NCBI RefSeq assembly: GCF_052156535.1
Contig: NZ_JBQKUP010000017.1
Location: 11,138-75,137, forward strand
Direction: 5' to 3'
Length of the DNA: 64,000 nucleotides
Source: Nitrospira_E sp052156535
GTDB lineage: Bacteria; Nitrospirota; Nitrospiria; Nitrospirales; UBA8639
A program made the position numbers and the translations under genes. This document shows, piece after piece, positions 26,394 through 36,270 of this stretch. The notes beneath the pieces were generated by a model, which searched no databases, was not told where the DNA came from, and saw nothing but the letters and a program-made list of their open reading frames with translations. Positions within the stretch are counted from its first letter, which is position 1; each line of letters starts with the position of its first letter.

Positions 26394-27422
26394 TTAAAAT
26401 TTTTGAATCTTTTGAAATAAATCGACTTCATCAAGAGCTTTTCCCACGCCATACACCACGGAGGTCAAGGGATCTTCCACTGTAATGATGGGCAGATTGG
26501 TTTCCTCCTGAAACCGCGTGGCAATGCCAGGCAACAGCGAACCCCCGCCTGTAATCACCACTCCCTTATCGATAATATCTCCGGCCAATTCCGGCGGGGT
26601 ATTCTCCAACGCGTTTCGTAAGGCATTCACGATGGCATGTATGGGATCTTCCAATGCTTCTCGAATCTCGGAATCATTCACCACAACCGTCCGGGGAATA
26701 CCCGAAATCATGTCACGCCCTTTGACCATCATCGTTTTGGCTTGTTCTAACGGGTAGGCAGATCCGACTTCGATTTTCACCTTTTCCGCCATGTGATCAC
26801 CGATCAGGAGGTTATATCGTCGCTTAATATAACTCATAATGGCATCATCCATGGAATCACCCGCCACTTTAACCGACTCGCTACACACAATGCCCCCAAG
26901 GGAAATGACCGCAATATCGGTGGTACCTCCTCCAATGTCGACCACCATGTTCCCCGAAGGTTCCGTAATCGGTAACCCCGCTCCAATTGCTGCCGCAACC
27001 GGCTCTTCGATGAGATAGACTTCCCGAGCGCCGGCTTGGCTGGCCGATTCACGGACGGCCCGTTGCTCAACTTCGGTGATACGGGATGGCACGCCAATAA
27101 TACAGCGAGGCCTGACGAACGCCCGTCGGTTATGCGCTTTGGTAATAAAATAATGCAACATGCGCTCGGTCATGGCGAAATCGGCAATGACTCCTTCTTT
27201 GATCGGGCGGATCGCCACAATATTACCCGGCGTCCTTCCCACCATGCGTTTGGCTTCTACACCCACGGCCAATACCGTGTTCGATTGTTTTTCGATGGCC
27301 ACCACCGAGGGTTCACTCAGGACGATGCCTTTACCACGAACATAGACCAGTGTCGTCGCCGTACCTAAATCGATGGCTAAATCACTCGAAAACCACCCTA
27401 GAATATCACTCAACCCTGGCAT
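26394..27422 (-). CDS. mreB: Rod-shape-determining protein MreB
   Basis: A 342-residue actin homologue that polymerises along the inner membrane and positions cell-wall synthesis. It has phosphate-1 AIDLGTATTLVYVRGKGIVL, connect-1 and phosphate-2 segments (NMVVDIGGGTTDIAVISLGG) and the adenosine motif GVVITGGGSLLPGI. Start ATG 27422 has a GGGGGGC element upstream. It lies divergent to an M23 peptidase gene, with hairpins in the gap. The presence of mreB, PBP1A and a peptidase here argues for a rod or helical cell. No mreC/mreD genes follow in this window. Confidence 0.96.
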   Translation of the reverse strand: MPGLSDILGWFSSDLAIDLGTATTLVYVRGKGIVLSEPSVVAIEKQSNTVLAVGVEAKRMVGRTPGNIVAIRPIKEGVIADFAMTERMLHYFITKAHNRRAFVRPRCIIGVPSRITEVEQRAVRESASQAGAREVYLIEEPVAAAIGAGLPITEPSGNMVVDIGGGTTDIAVISLGGIVCSESVKVAGDSMDDAIMSYIKRRYNLLIGDHMAEKVKIEVGSAYPLEQAKTMMVKGRDMISGIPRTVVVNDSEIREALEDPIHAIVNALRNALENTPPELAGDIIDKGVVITGGGSLLPGIATRFQEETNLPIITVEDPLTSVVYGVGKALDEVDLFQKIQKF

Positions 27423-27892
27423 GAGCCCCCCATGTGGAAAGACGGTTGATTCAGAAAATGCCGATCAGGCTGTCGCCTGTTCGGCACTACCGACATATAT
27501 CGGAACACCATTTATCAAAATAAAGGAATATTGAGAAAATGTTCGGGAATGTGTTTGTCACCAAGAAGCCACCGGCTTCTTCCATGAAACCAAGCTCCTG
27601 ATCAACCATTCAGGGAGCGGGAATTCCCACATCATCCATCTGGACGGAACACCTGGCCCGAGAGGAGGGATATGAGACATGGGGCCTGGCTGTGGCCCGG
27701 CACAGGCTAGGCGATCATCCTGTCCATGTCAAGAGTACAGAGAGCCGATTTCTACGTTTGTGAATCAGGCGCGCGCGCGTCACCGTCTTTCACACAGATC
27801 GTCCACTTGCTCTGAAGGCTGGGTATGGTATAAGAAGAGGAACATTTTTTGTCCGGCTCGCATCATCCTCTGGAGGAAGAGTTACCTCGATC
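27423..27892. other. Divergent intergenic region with two hairpins
   Basis: About 470 bases separate divergent mreB and the M23 peptidase gene. A hairpin with one mismatch (GCCGATCAGGC-TGTC-GCCTGTTCGGC) is at 27460-27485. A perfect 8-bp hairpin (AAGAAGCC-ACC-GGCTTCTT) is at 27563-27581. They might be transcription attenuators or protein-binding sites; neither is a terminator with a T tract. Confidence 0.5.
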
Positions 27893-29326
27893 GTGTCTAA
27901 AAAAGGCTTGCTGTTTATCATCGTCCTGGCTCTTATCGCCATTTACCTGGGATTAATCGGGAACGCACGATGGGGAGATTCCACCGCCCCTGAAATCTCG
28001 CTCGAACAACCATTCGAGCTGGTCGGCCCAACCACGCCACTGGTGCTTCGTATTCATGATAATGAGACCGGTCTTCGGGATATCTCAGTCCGCATTATTC
28101 ACAACTTGGAAACATTCAGCCTGGCTGACCAATCCTTTTCTTCTGAGGGGTGGTTGTCGGCAACCGGAGGACGGGACCATGAATTCACGCTGAACGTGAT
28201 TCCCTATGCCAACTCGGACCTGCCTCGCCGGCAAGGTCAGGCCCAACTCATTGTGACCGCCAGGGACTATTCCTGGCGAAACTGGTTTGAAGGTAACGGA
28301 CAACGATTGGAGAAGGAATTTACTCCACAATTTACCCCACCCAGATTGGAACTCCTGTCCCCCCCCACGACCATCGTGCAAGGTGGGACAGGTATCGTCA
28401 GGTATCGTGTGATCCCGGAAGTGTCTATTCACGGGATCAAGATTGGAAAGGCCTTCTTCCCGGGATATCCTGCACCTGACAATGCCGGCATGTTTGCCTT
28501 CATTGCCTTTCCTTATAATTTGCCCTCCTCGACCCCGATTCAAGTCATTGCAGACGACGGGCATGGCAACTCCGCTCTCATGGATGTCAGTTTCAAAGTC
28601 AAACCTCAAGCCTGGCGTACCCGTTCCATCACGATTTCCGACTCATTTATCCGTAAAACGGTTCCGACCATTCTGGCACAGACCCCTGAATTACAGAGTC
28701 TGGGCGATCCACTGAAGGATTTCCTTCTGGTCAATGACACGTTACGCAAAATGAATAACGAGACCATTGCCAAACTGGCCAAAAACAGCCGCCATGAATT
28801 TCTCTGGAAAGGGGCGTTTCGTCAATTGTCAGGTTCACAGGTTGAAGCCTCCTTCGCCGATCACCGCAAATATATGTATAAAGGACAGGTCGTCGATACC
28901 CAAGATCATTTAGGGTTTGATCTCGCCGTCACCCAGCATTATCCCGTCGAAGCCGCTAATAATGGAATCGTAATATTTGCCGGATATCTGGGAATTTATG
29001 GGAACACAATTATTGTTGATCATGGATATGGATTGCTTTCCTTGTATGCACATCTCTCCTCAATTGAAGGCAAACCCGGTGACGCTGTCACCCTGGGGCA
29101 ACCCATTGGCAAATCAGGCACCACCGGTCTCGCAGCCGGCGATCACCTGCATTTTAGTTTGATTTTGCATGGCGAACAGGTGAATCCCACGGAATGGTGG
29201 GATCCGTTTTGGGTGAAAACCCGCATCAAAGACCAGTTAGGATTGCCCTCTCTGGTTAAACCAACGGATGAAGAACCGGAACCGGCCACAACACACTTAG
29301 GCCCCTCGCCCGCGCCAGTCCAGTAA
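27893..29326 (+). CDS. M23-family metallopeptidase (LysM-free, membrane-anchored)
   Basis: A 477-residue protein with a GTG start. One membrane helix (residues 5-23) anchors a long periplasmic region that contains an Ig-like part (about 50-260). The M23 domain is about residues 330-430. Zinc ligands are His339 and Asp343 (HLGFDLAV) and His420 in GDHLHFSL; His418 is the probable catalytic residue. LytM-type catalytic residues are intact, so an active endopeptidase on peptidoglycan cross-links is likely. The tail is Pro/Ala-rich. The gene is next to mreB, which supports a cell-wall role. Confidence 0.88.
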   Translation: MSKKGLLFIIVLALIAIYLGLIGNARWGDSTAPEISLEQPFELVGPTTPLVLRIHDNETGLRDISVRIIHNLETFSLADQSFSSEGWLSATGGRDHEFTLNVIPYANSDLPRRQGQAQLIVTARDYSWRNWFEGNGQRLEKEFTPQFTPPRLELLSPPTTIVQGGTGIVRYRVIPEVSIHGIKIGKAFFPGYPAPDNAGMFAFIAFPYNLPSSTPIQVIADDGHGNSALMDVSFKVKPQAWRTRSITISDSFIRKTVPTILAQTPELQSLGDPLKDFLLVNDTLRKMNNETIAKLAKNSRHEFLWKGAFRQLSGSQVEASFADHRKYMYKGQVVDTQDHLGFDLAVTQHYPVEAANNGIVIFAGYLGIYGNTIIVDHGYGLLSLYAHLSSIEGKPGDAVTLGQPIGKSGTTGLAAGDHLHFSLILHGEQVNPTEWWDPFWVKTRIKDQLGLPSLVKPTDEEPEPATTHLGPSPAPVQ

Positions 29327-29408
29327 TGTCATAAGGCGGCTTCACCCTCCGAGATCCGAATCCTACATGAATTTCAAGACCCTCTGAGTCATCAAAGGAT
29401 ACGAACGT

Positions 29409-31823
29409 ATGGCCAAACGAACCCGGTCTGGCACCGATAATTCCACCACCAACCCTTCAGCAACCATCCCGGTTCTATTGGATGAGACAACACGTCAACG
29501 CTACCTCAATTATGCGCTCTCGGTTATTACCTCACGGGCCCTTCCGGATATCCGGGATGGATTGAAACCGGTGCAGCGGCGCATTTTGTTTTCCATGTTT
29601 CACAATCATCGCCTTGTGCCTGACCGGCCTCCCATCAAGAGCGCCAAGGTCGTGGGGTCGGTTATCGGTGAATGGCATCCACATGGGGACGCGGCGGTTT
29701 ATGACGCGATGGCTCGAATGGCCCAGCCCTGGTCATTGCGTAACACCCTGGTGGATGGCCATGGAAATTTCGGCAGCCAGGACGGTGATCGTCCCGCCGC
29801 TTATCGCTATACCGAAGCCCGTCTGACACCCCTCGCACTCGAACTGCTGAATGAACTGAATAAAAACACGGTCGACTTCCAACCCAATTACGATGGCAAA
29901 GCGGAAGAACCGCTGGTACTCCCCGCGCGCTTTCCCAATCTGCTGGTGAATGGCTCAACAGGCATTGCCGTGGGCATGGCCACCAATATCCCTCCCCATA
30001 ATTTAGGAGAGGTGATCGAGGCCGCGATCGCCTTGATTGCGAAACGGGATGCCTCAATTTCCGATCTCATGAAATACCTGAAAGGCCCGGACTTTCCGAC
30101 CGGCGGCGAAATTTTAAACAACAAAACTGAGATCCGGGAAATGTATGAGACCGGACAGGGGTCGATCCGGCTTCGCGGAGAATATGAAGTCAAAGCATTG
30201 GATCACGGGAAATCAGCCATTCTCATTACATCCATTCCCTTTGCCGTCGATAAGTCCACGATAGTGGAACGGATCGGCGAATTAATCATCACCAAAAAGG
30301 TTCCGCAATTGGTGGATGTCCGGGATGAGTCCACGACCGAAGTTCAAATCGCGCTTGAGACACAAAAAGATGCCGATCCCCATCTGGCCATGGCCTATCT
30401 CTTTAAACATACGCCGCTGCAAAATAACTTTTCCGTTAATTTGACGTGCCTGGTTCCGGTACCAGGATCGACCGTGGCGCGTCCTGATTGCCTGAATCTC
30501 AAGCAGATGCTGGAACAGTTCATCGACTTTCGCTTTGTCACCGTTAAGCGAAGATTCAGCTACGATTTGCAAGTCCTGGAAAAGCGCATCCATATCCTGA
30601 ATGGATTCAAACTCATTTTCGACGCTCTGGATCAGGTGCTCAAAATCATCCGGCAAAGTGAGGGTAAAGCCGATTCTGCCAATAAACTCCAACAACGATT
30701 CGGACTCGAACCCATTCAAACCGACGCGATTTTGGAAACGCCCATCTATAAATTATCCCGAACCGAAATCAAAAAAATGCTGGATGAGCTGGCCGACAAG
30801 CTCCGCCAGGCAAAGAATCTCAAAACCCTTCTGGCTTCCAATACCAAATTATGGGATGTGGTCAAAAAAGAACTGGAAGAGGTCGCTACAGCGTTTGGAG
30901 ACAAACGTCGGACCAAAATCGGCCGGCGGCAAACCGAGGAAGTCGAGTTTGATCCGGACGCGTTCCGGGTTAAAGAAGATGCGGTAATCACCGTTTCCGC
31001 AGATGGGTGGATCCGGCGAGTCGGCCTTATTAAAGATCTTTCCAAAGCACGGGTTCGGGAAGGCGATCGGGTCATGACGATTTTAGGCGGGAGCACCCTT
31101 GAATCGGTGGTGTTCTTTTCTAATTATGGCAGCGCGTACTCTATTCGCATCGGCGATATTCCACCGGCCAGAAGTGGCTTTGGAGATCCGGCGCAAAAGC
31201 TTTTTAAATTCAAAGATGGCGAACGGATTATTGAGGGGCTGAGCTTCGACCCGCGAATGCGGGCAACGGGAGTGTCCGCCCTTGCACCGTCAAAAGGTCG
31301 CAACCTGCCACTCTTCGACAGCACCCCAACCGGTCTATACGGAGAAGCCGTCGCCATGACTTCAAGCGGGATGGGGATCCGGTTTGAGCTTGACCCCTTC
31401 CAGGAACCCTCGACCCGACTGGGCCGAAAATTTTGTAAACTTAAGGAAGGGGAAGAAGTCGTCGGGGTCAGCCAGGTCACCGCTCCTCTGCAAAAAACCG
31501 TCGTGGCGGTCGTCTCTGCGCGAGGACGAGCCCTGCTTTGTCAGGCCGAAGAGGTGGCGCAATTGGCCGGACCGGGCCGTGGAGTCATCGTTTTGAAATT
31601 AGACCAGAACGATACCGTGGTTGGATTTAGGTTATTGTCTTCAAAAGAGGAAGAACTCGTGCTTGCCAAAGAAGACGGTGGCACTCTTTCCGTCTCCCTT
31701 CGCAAGTACCAGGTGGTCGGACGTGGAGGGAAAGGACATCCATTGTTTAAGCGGGGTCGTCTGACCGGCATGATGCCAACTGAATTGACCGTGCCGATTT
31801 TCCAAGCAGAAGTTACCCCTTAG
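29409..31823 (+). CDS. parC: DNA topoisomerase IV subunit A
   Basis: The 804-residue cleavage subunit of a type IIA topoisomerase has the active-site tyrosine at about residue 134 (AAYRYTEARL). Upstream it carries PVQRRILFSMF and GEWHPHGDAAVYDAM around the winged helix, and downstream the coiled-coil dimer gate. A C-terminal beta-pinwheel follows (ALAPSKGRNLPLFDS..., RGVIVLKLDQND). ParC rather than GyrA is favoured by the parE neighbour, the lack of a clear GyrA-box (I see no QRRGGKG) and the length. The parE gene follows after 214 bases that contain a dispersed repeat, so transcription of the pair may not be simply operonic. Confidence 0.92.
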   Translation: MAKRTRSGTDNSTTNPSATIPVLLDETTRQRYLNYALSVITSRALPDIRDGLKPVQRRILFSMFHNHRLVPDRPPIKSAKVVGSVIGEWHPHGDAAVYDAMARMAQPWSLRNTLVDGHGNFGSQDGDRPAAYRYTEARLTPLALELLNELNKNTVDFQPNYDGKAEEPLVLPARFPNLLVNGSTGIAVGMATNIPPHNLGEVIEAAIALIAKRDASISDLMKYLKGPDFPTGGEILNNKTEIREMYETGQGSIRLRGEYEVKALDHGKSAILITSIPFAVDKSTIVERIGELIITKKVPQLVDVRDESTTEVQIALETQKDADPHLAMAYLFKHTPLQNNFSVNLTCLVPVPGSTVARPDCLNLKQMLEQFIDFRFVTVKRRFSYDLQVLEKRIHILNGFKLIFDALDQVLKIIRQSEGKADSANKLQQRFGLEPIQTDAILETPIYKLSRTEIKKMLDELADKLRQAKNLKTLLASNTKLWDVVKKELEEVATAFGDKRRTKIGRRQTEEVEFDPDAFRVKEDAVITVSADGWIRRVGLIKDLSKARVREGDRVMTILGGSTLESVVFFSNYGSAYSIRIGDIPPARSGFGDPAQKLFKFKDGERIIEGLSFDPRMRATGVSALAPSKGRNLPLFDSTPTGLYGEAVAMTSSGMGIRFELDPFQEPSTRLGRKFCKLKEGEEVVGVSQVTAPLQKTVVAVVSARGRALLCQAEEVAQLAGPGRGVIVLKLDQNDTVVGFRLLSSKEEELVLAKEDGGTLSVSLRKYQVVGRGGKGHPLFKRGRLTGMMPTELTVPIFQAEVTP

Positions 31824-31880
31824 CTTCCTGATGCATTTCATAAACATATGAATGACCGATACTCATCTGAAGATTTTGAT

Positions 31881-32002
31881 GGAGTGTTCAAAAAGGCTCG
31901 TCCAGCAAGACCGCAGCGGCTTGGGTGGGCGGAGCGTACGGAGGAGTATGTGAGCCCGGCAAAGGGGCGAGAACGCCGCTGGCGGCATTTTTCAACACTC
32001 CC
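31881..32002. repeat. Dispersed palindromic repeat, copy 2 (inverted, between parC and parE)
   Basis: About 122 bases in the opposite orientation to copy 1, with ends GGAGTGTTCAAAAA and ...TTTTTCAACACTCC and the core GCCGCTGGCGGC. It separates parC from parE, where a shared operon would normally be short. Confidence 0.85.
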
Positions 32003-32037
32003 TTTTTTGATTCCCATTCACTCACAAGGATCCACTC

Positions 32038-33981
32038 ATGGGTAAAACATATGATGCCAGTGACATCGTGGTGCTGGAGGGTATTGAGCCCGTCCGACGC
32101 CGCCCTGCGATGTATATCGGAGGCACCGATAAGACGGGCCTGCACCACTTAGTCTGGGAAATCCTGGATAACGCGATCGATGAGGTCATTAATGGCTACG
32201 CCACTCACATCATCGTGGAACTGGATAAATCGCGTGAAGGTCTCCGCATCACGGACAACGGTCGCGGCATTCCGGTGGATAAACATCCCAAACACAAAAA
32301 GTCGGCATTAGAAATTATTATGACAACCTTACATGCCGGAGGAAAGTTTGATACCGGAAGTTACATCCATTCCGGCGGATTGCATGGAGTCGGCGCATCG
32401 GTGGTAAATGCCCTGTCCCGTCACCTGGAAGTTCAGGTGAAACGTGACGGCAAGGAGTGGGAACAGACCTATCAGGCCGGAGTACCTCAAGGTGCCGTCA
32501 AAACCTTGGGCAATGCACGAGGAACCGGGACTTCGGTCTATTTTCGTCCCGACCCCAAAATATTCGGCAAAACCATTCAATTCGATCCCGCGGTGTTACA
32601 GGATACCCTGGATGCGAAAGCCTATCTGCACAAGGGGCTCAAGCTGACTTTCAAAGATGGTACCACCGGAGAAACCCACCTGTTCCATCACGAACAGGGC
32701 ATCCAGGAATACTTGCGCAAATTAGTGGCGGATCGCCGTCGAAAAACGACCGTCGATTTCGTCTTTTACCTGGAACGCCAATTTAAAAATGGCGCATCAG
32801 GCCCTGAAGGAGGGGCACAGGCACTGAAGATGGAAGTTGCCTTGCAATGGACCGATGAACCCGCCGAATTTGTCAAAAGTTATGTCAATGGGGTGGCCAC
32901 TCCGAATGGGGGCACGCATGAAATGGGATTACGCGGCGGCATCGTGAAAGCTGCACGCAATTACATCGACACCCACAATCTCACACCCAAAAGCCTCTCC
33001 CTTCAAGCCGAAGATATTCGCGAGGGCATGGCGGCCGTACTGAGCGTCCTCGTCCTCCACCCCCAGTTTCAGGGGCAAACGAAGGAACGGCTCAATAATC
33101 CGGAAGTGCAGGCACAAGTAGATAATCTGGTCCGGCCGGCGCTTGAAACCTATCTCAACGAAAACCAAAGTATTGGGGAAACCCTCGTGGGTCGCATGAT
33201 TCTGGCCGCACGAGCCCGCGAAGCCTCTCGTGAAGCCTCCAAAGCCGTGATGCGGAAGTCGGCCGTCAGCCATCGTCTCAATCTGCCGGGTAAACTGGCC
33301 GACTGCCAGAGCACTGATCCAACCATCAGCGAACTGTTTATCGTCGAGGGCGACTCCGCAGGCGGAACAGCCAAACAAGGCCGCGACTTAAAAAATCAGG
33401 CCATTCTTCCCATACGGGGCAAAGTGCTGAACACGGAAGAACTCACCCTGGGCAAAGTGGTTGAGAACAAAGAGCTCGCGGATGTCGTCAAAGTCTTGGG
33501 CTGTGGAGTCGGGAAAGACTTTGATGTCAAGAAGCTCCGGTATCATAAAATTATCCTGTTGATGGATGCGGATATTGACGGCTATCACATCAGCACACTG
33601 TTGCTGACCTTTTTTTTCCGGCACATGCCTGATCTGATCCGGCAAGGCCACGTCTACATTGCCCAACCCCCACTCTACCGAATTGAGATCGGGAAGGAAG
33701 TCCACTGGGCGGGCACCGACGAGGAAAAAGAACGGATTGTGGCAGGGGCTCGCAGCAACGCCAATCCCACCATCAGCCGATTCAAAGGCTTGGGCGAAAT
33801 GTTTCCTCAACAGCTCAAAGTCACGACCTTACACCCCGCCACTCGTCGCTTACTCAAAGTCGAATTGTTAGACGAAATTCAAACCGACCGGACCTTTCAG
33901 GATTTGATGGGAAAACGCACAGAAGCCCGGTACGAATTTTTGATGGCCAACGCCGGGTTGGCTGATAACCTGGACGTGTAA
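32038..33981 (+). CDS. parE: DNA topoisomerase IV subunit B
   Basis: The 647-residue ATPase subunit has GHKL motifs EILDNAIDEVINGY, ITDNGRGIPVDKHP, LHAGGKFDTGSY and GGLHGVGASVVNALS. The TOPRIM domain contributes FIVEGDSAGGTAKQGRD and the DxD motif in ILLMDADIDGYHIS. The C-terminal tail has the family residues GEMFPQQLKVTTLHP. Length and pairing with parC identify ParE rather than GyrB. The ATG is 32 bases after the repeat element, so it may be driven by its own promoter in the repeat or upstream of it. Confidence 0.92.
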   Translation: MGKTYDASDIVVLEGIEPVRRRPAMYIGGTDKTGLHHLVWEILDNAIDEVINGYATHIIVELDKSREGLRITDNGRGIPVDKHPKHKKSALEIIMTTLHAGGKFDTGSYIHSGGLHGVGASVVNALSRHLEVQVKRDGKEWEQTYQAGVPQGAVKTLGNARGTGTSVYFRPDPKIFGKTIQFDPAVLQDTLDAKAYLHKGLKLTFKDGTTGETHLFHHEQGIQEYLRKLVADRRRKTTVDFVFYLERQFKNGASGPEGGAQALKMEVALQWTDEPAEFVKSYVNGVATPNGGTHEMGLRGGIVKAARNYIDTHNLTPKSLSLQAEDIREGMAAVLSVLVLHPQFQGQTKERLNNPEVQAQVDNLVRPALETYLNENQSIGETLVGRMILAARAREASREASKAVMRKSAVSHRLNLPGKLADCQSTDPTISELFIVEGDSAGGTAKQGRDLKNQAILPIRGKVLNTEELTLGKVVENKELADVVKVLGCGVGKDFDVKKLRYHKIILLMDADIDGYHISTLLLTFFFRHMPDLIRQGHVYIAQPPLYRIEIGKEVHWAGTDEEKERIVAGARSNANPTISRFKGLGEMFPQQLKVTTLHPATRRLLKVELLDEIQTDRTFQDLMGKRTEARYEFLMANAGLADNLDV

Positions 33982-34302
33982 CAACCCGCCAGCTGTAAAC
34001 AAAAACGGTGGGAACACCAACCCATCGCGATAAGGCAGGCCGTATGGGTCTGTTGAAAAAAGCCGCCAGCGGCGTTCTCGCCATTTTCCCGTGCTCACGT
34101 ACTCAGCGTACGCTCCGCGCGTAAAAACGGCTGCGGCCTTGCTGGACGGACCCTTCGGGAAGACTCAGGGCATGCTTTTTTGAACCGACCCGGAGCCTTT
34201 GAGGAGTAATCTCATCCTGCGCAAATTTGCCCTTGAACATCTTTATTATTCAACACTCCCCGTATTGTTTCACTCACCTCTCACGGTGTTACACTTGTCC
34301 TC
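33982..34302. other. Intergenic region filled by repeat copy 3
   Basis: The gap between parE and the SagB-like gene is almost wholly a dispersed repeat (34046-34260). No gene is supported in it. Confidence 0.6.
34046..34260. repeat. Dispersed palindromic repeat, copy 3 (long form)
   Basis: About 215 bases: GGGTCTGTTGAAAAAAGCCGCC... through an extended right arm that ends TTATTATTCAACACTCCC. The right arm (GGAGCCTTTGAGGAG..., TGCCCTTGAACATC) is the long-form tail also present in copies 4 and 5. It lies between parE and the SagB-like gene. Confidence 0.85.
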
Positions 34303-36027
34303 ATGAACTTCCACATGTCCAAGCAAGAATCGAAAACAGCCCTTGACCACGTCAAACAATATCACGAGCAGACCAAGCATGAGTTCAACCGGTACGCCCG
34401 CTCGTTAGGATATTTGGATTGGGCCAATCAGCCCGATCCCTTCCGACGATTCGACGGCGCTCCGCTCATCGCGCTTCCTCACCTCACACGTGAGGAAGAT
34501 CCGCTTTCCCCACCATATGCATCACTCTTTCATCTGCACTCGATCCCCTCTCAACCCATTACCCTCAAAACACTCTCTCGCTTCTTCGAATATGGGTTAT
34601 CACTGACGGCGTGGAAACAGTACGGCGGGACCCGGTGGGCACTGCGGAGTAACCCTTCCAGCGGGAACCTCCACCCCACGGAGGGCTATCTCTTCACGGG
34701 TTCCCTCCCTCATCTTGCCGTGGAACCAGGCCTGTACCACTATGCCCCGAAGGAACATGCCCTCGAATACCGTTGGGCGCTTCCTCCTGAACCCGCCCAA
34801 TCGATACTTCAAGGCATGCCTTCTGAAGGATTTCTGATAGGCCTCACGTCCGTTCATTGGCGGGAAGCATGGAAATATGGAGAGCGGGCCTTTCGATATT
34901 GCCAACATGATACGGGCCATGCGATCGGCACGTTGCGAATTGCTGCGGCGACCTTAGGCTGGAATCTGTTGGTGTTGAGTGGCACCTCAGACGAGACGAT
35001 CGCACGGCTTTTGGGTCTGACGAGACCGCAGGATTTTCAACAGGCAGAACGGGAATATCCGGAATTGCTGGCGACAGTCTGGCGCAGAAACCTTCAACCC
35101 TCTCCCACGCTGAATCTGGCATTCAACGATCTTCATGATACGGTACTAACATCAGGAGAATGGAAAGGCACGGCAAACCGTTTGAGCAAAGATGAACCGG
35201 TCCTGTGGGAAATTATCGATTCGGTCACGGAGGCGTCATGGAAATCGACCCAAGAATCCGAACGTATTGCCTTTCATGCTTCAGCGGCTCCCATAAACGA
35301 AGGCGAAGTGATTGAATCCACTCCCTTGGCTGGTCACATCATCCATCAACGACGGAGTGCCGTCGCATTTGACGGACGAACCGGCCTCCCCGCCGATCGT
35401 TTTTTCACCATGCTGCAACGGATCATGCCAAGAGAGGGCTTGCCTTTACCGGATCGACCCATGCCCTGGGATGCCATTCCCTGGGAGCCCACGATTCACC
35501 TCATCTTGTTCGTACATCGAATAGACGGCCTAACGCCTGGACTGTATTGGGTCAATAGAAATCCCGAACACCGGGACCTCATGTTTTTCAAAAGCGCGAT
35601 GCACGAGCAGTTTGTCTGGTCGACTCCTGAAGCATGCCCCTCCAATCTTCCGTTCTACCTCTTGGAAGAAGGTAATGCGCAAAATCTGGCCAAACAACTC
35701 AGTTGCGGACAGGACATTGCCGGAGACAGTGCCTTTGCGCTTGGAATGGTCGCCGAATTCGACAGGAGCTTAGAAACGTATGGCCCGTGGTTTTACAAAC
35801 GGTTATTTTGGGAAACCGGATTGATTGGCCAAGTCCTCTACCTAGAGGCCGAAGCGGCTGGCATCCGGTCAACGGGGATCGGCTGTTTTTTTGATGATCC
35901 GGTCCATCGGGTGCTCGGCATTCATCCTCAAACCAAGTGGCAATCGCTTTATCATTTCACTGTTGGCGGCCCGCTGGACGATGGTCGTCTTACGACGTTG
36001 CCACCCTACGGCCCTCACGTCACATGA
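34303..36027 (+). CDS. SagB/ThcOx-type flavin oxidoreductase, double-domain
   Basis: A 574-residue protein with two nitroreductase-like domains. The N-terminal half has GGTRWALRSNPSSGNLHPTEGY, the SagB signature for FMN binding and substrate orientation. The second half (from about residue 325) begins HIIHQRRSAVAFDGRTGL, another nitroreductase opening, with YFVNR-like motifs near residue 420. SagB enzymes oxidise azolines in thiazole/oxazole-modified peptide pathways. Here no cyclodehydratase (YcaO) or precursor gene is nearby, so it may be an orphan dehydrogenase. The start is not certain: the ATG at 34303 or, five codons later, an internal one. Confidence 0.85.
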   Translation: MNFHMSKQESKTALDHVKQYHEQTKHEFNRYARSLGYLDWANQPDPFRRFDGAPLIALPHLTREEDPLSPPYASLFHLHSIPSQPITLKTLSRFFEYGLSLTAWKQYGGTRWALRSNPSSGNLHPTEGYLFTGSLPHLAVEPGLYHYAPKEHALEYRWALPPEPAQSILQGMPSEGFLIGLTSVHWREAWKYGERAFRYCQHDTGHAIGTLRIAAATLGWNLLVLSGTSDETIARLLGLTRPQDFQQAEREYPELLATVWRRNLQPSPTLNLAFNDLHDTVLTSGEWKGTANRLSKDEPVLWEIIDSVTEASWKSTQESERIAFHASAAPINEGEVIESTPLAGHIIHQRRSAVAFDGRTGLPADRFFTMLQRIMPREGLPLPDRPMPWDAIPWEPTIHLILFVHRIDGLTPGLYWVNRNPEHRDLMFFKSAMHEQFVWSTPEACPSNLPFYLLEEGNAQNLAKQLSCGQDIAGDSAFALGMVAEFDRSLETYGPWFYKRLFWETGLIGQVLYLEAEAAGIRSTGIGCFFDDPVHRVLGIHPQTKWQSLYHFTVGGPLDDGRLTTLPPYGPHVT

Positions 36028-36106
36028 TGAATCTTCCTCTCCTTTGTGATGGGTTTAATTTCGAAGAGGACTTAAAGAGGGAGGTTTTTCCCAAATCCTC
36101 GATTCC

Positions 36107-36147
36107 TATTCCTCCCCTTTGTAAGGGGAGGTGTAGGTGGGGTAGAG
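36107..36147. repeat. Inverted-repeat module end, left copy
   Basis: CCTCCCCTT-TGT-AAGGGGAGG forms a 9-bp hairpin (36111-36131) and continues GTAGGTGGGGTAGAG. It is the reverse-complement counterpart of the motif at 36630-36669, with minor differences. The two copies bracket the DUF559 segment. Confidence 0.75.
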
Positions 36148-36221
36148 TTTCTCCAAAAGAAGTCAGAGGTATCAAATTTTTGAAATCTGGGTTAGTAGCC
36201 GGAAGTCTCTACCTCAACTAG

Positions 36222-36241
36222 CCCTCCTTACCTAAGGAGGG
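36222..36241. repeat. Palindromic hairpin upstream of the DUF559-AAG gene
   Basis: CCCTCCTTA-CC-TAAGGAGGG is a perfect 9-bp inverted repeat 29 bases before the gene start. It belongs to the same CCTCC/GGAGG repeat style as 36107 and 36630. Confidence 0.7.
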
Positions 36242-36270
36242 AAAAACTTAATCAATTTGACCAAGGATCC

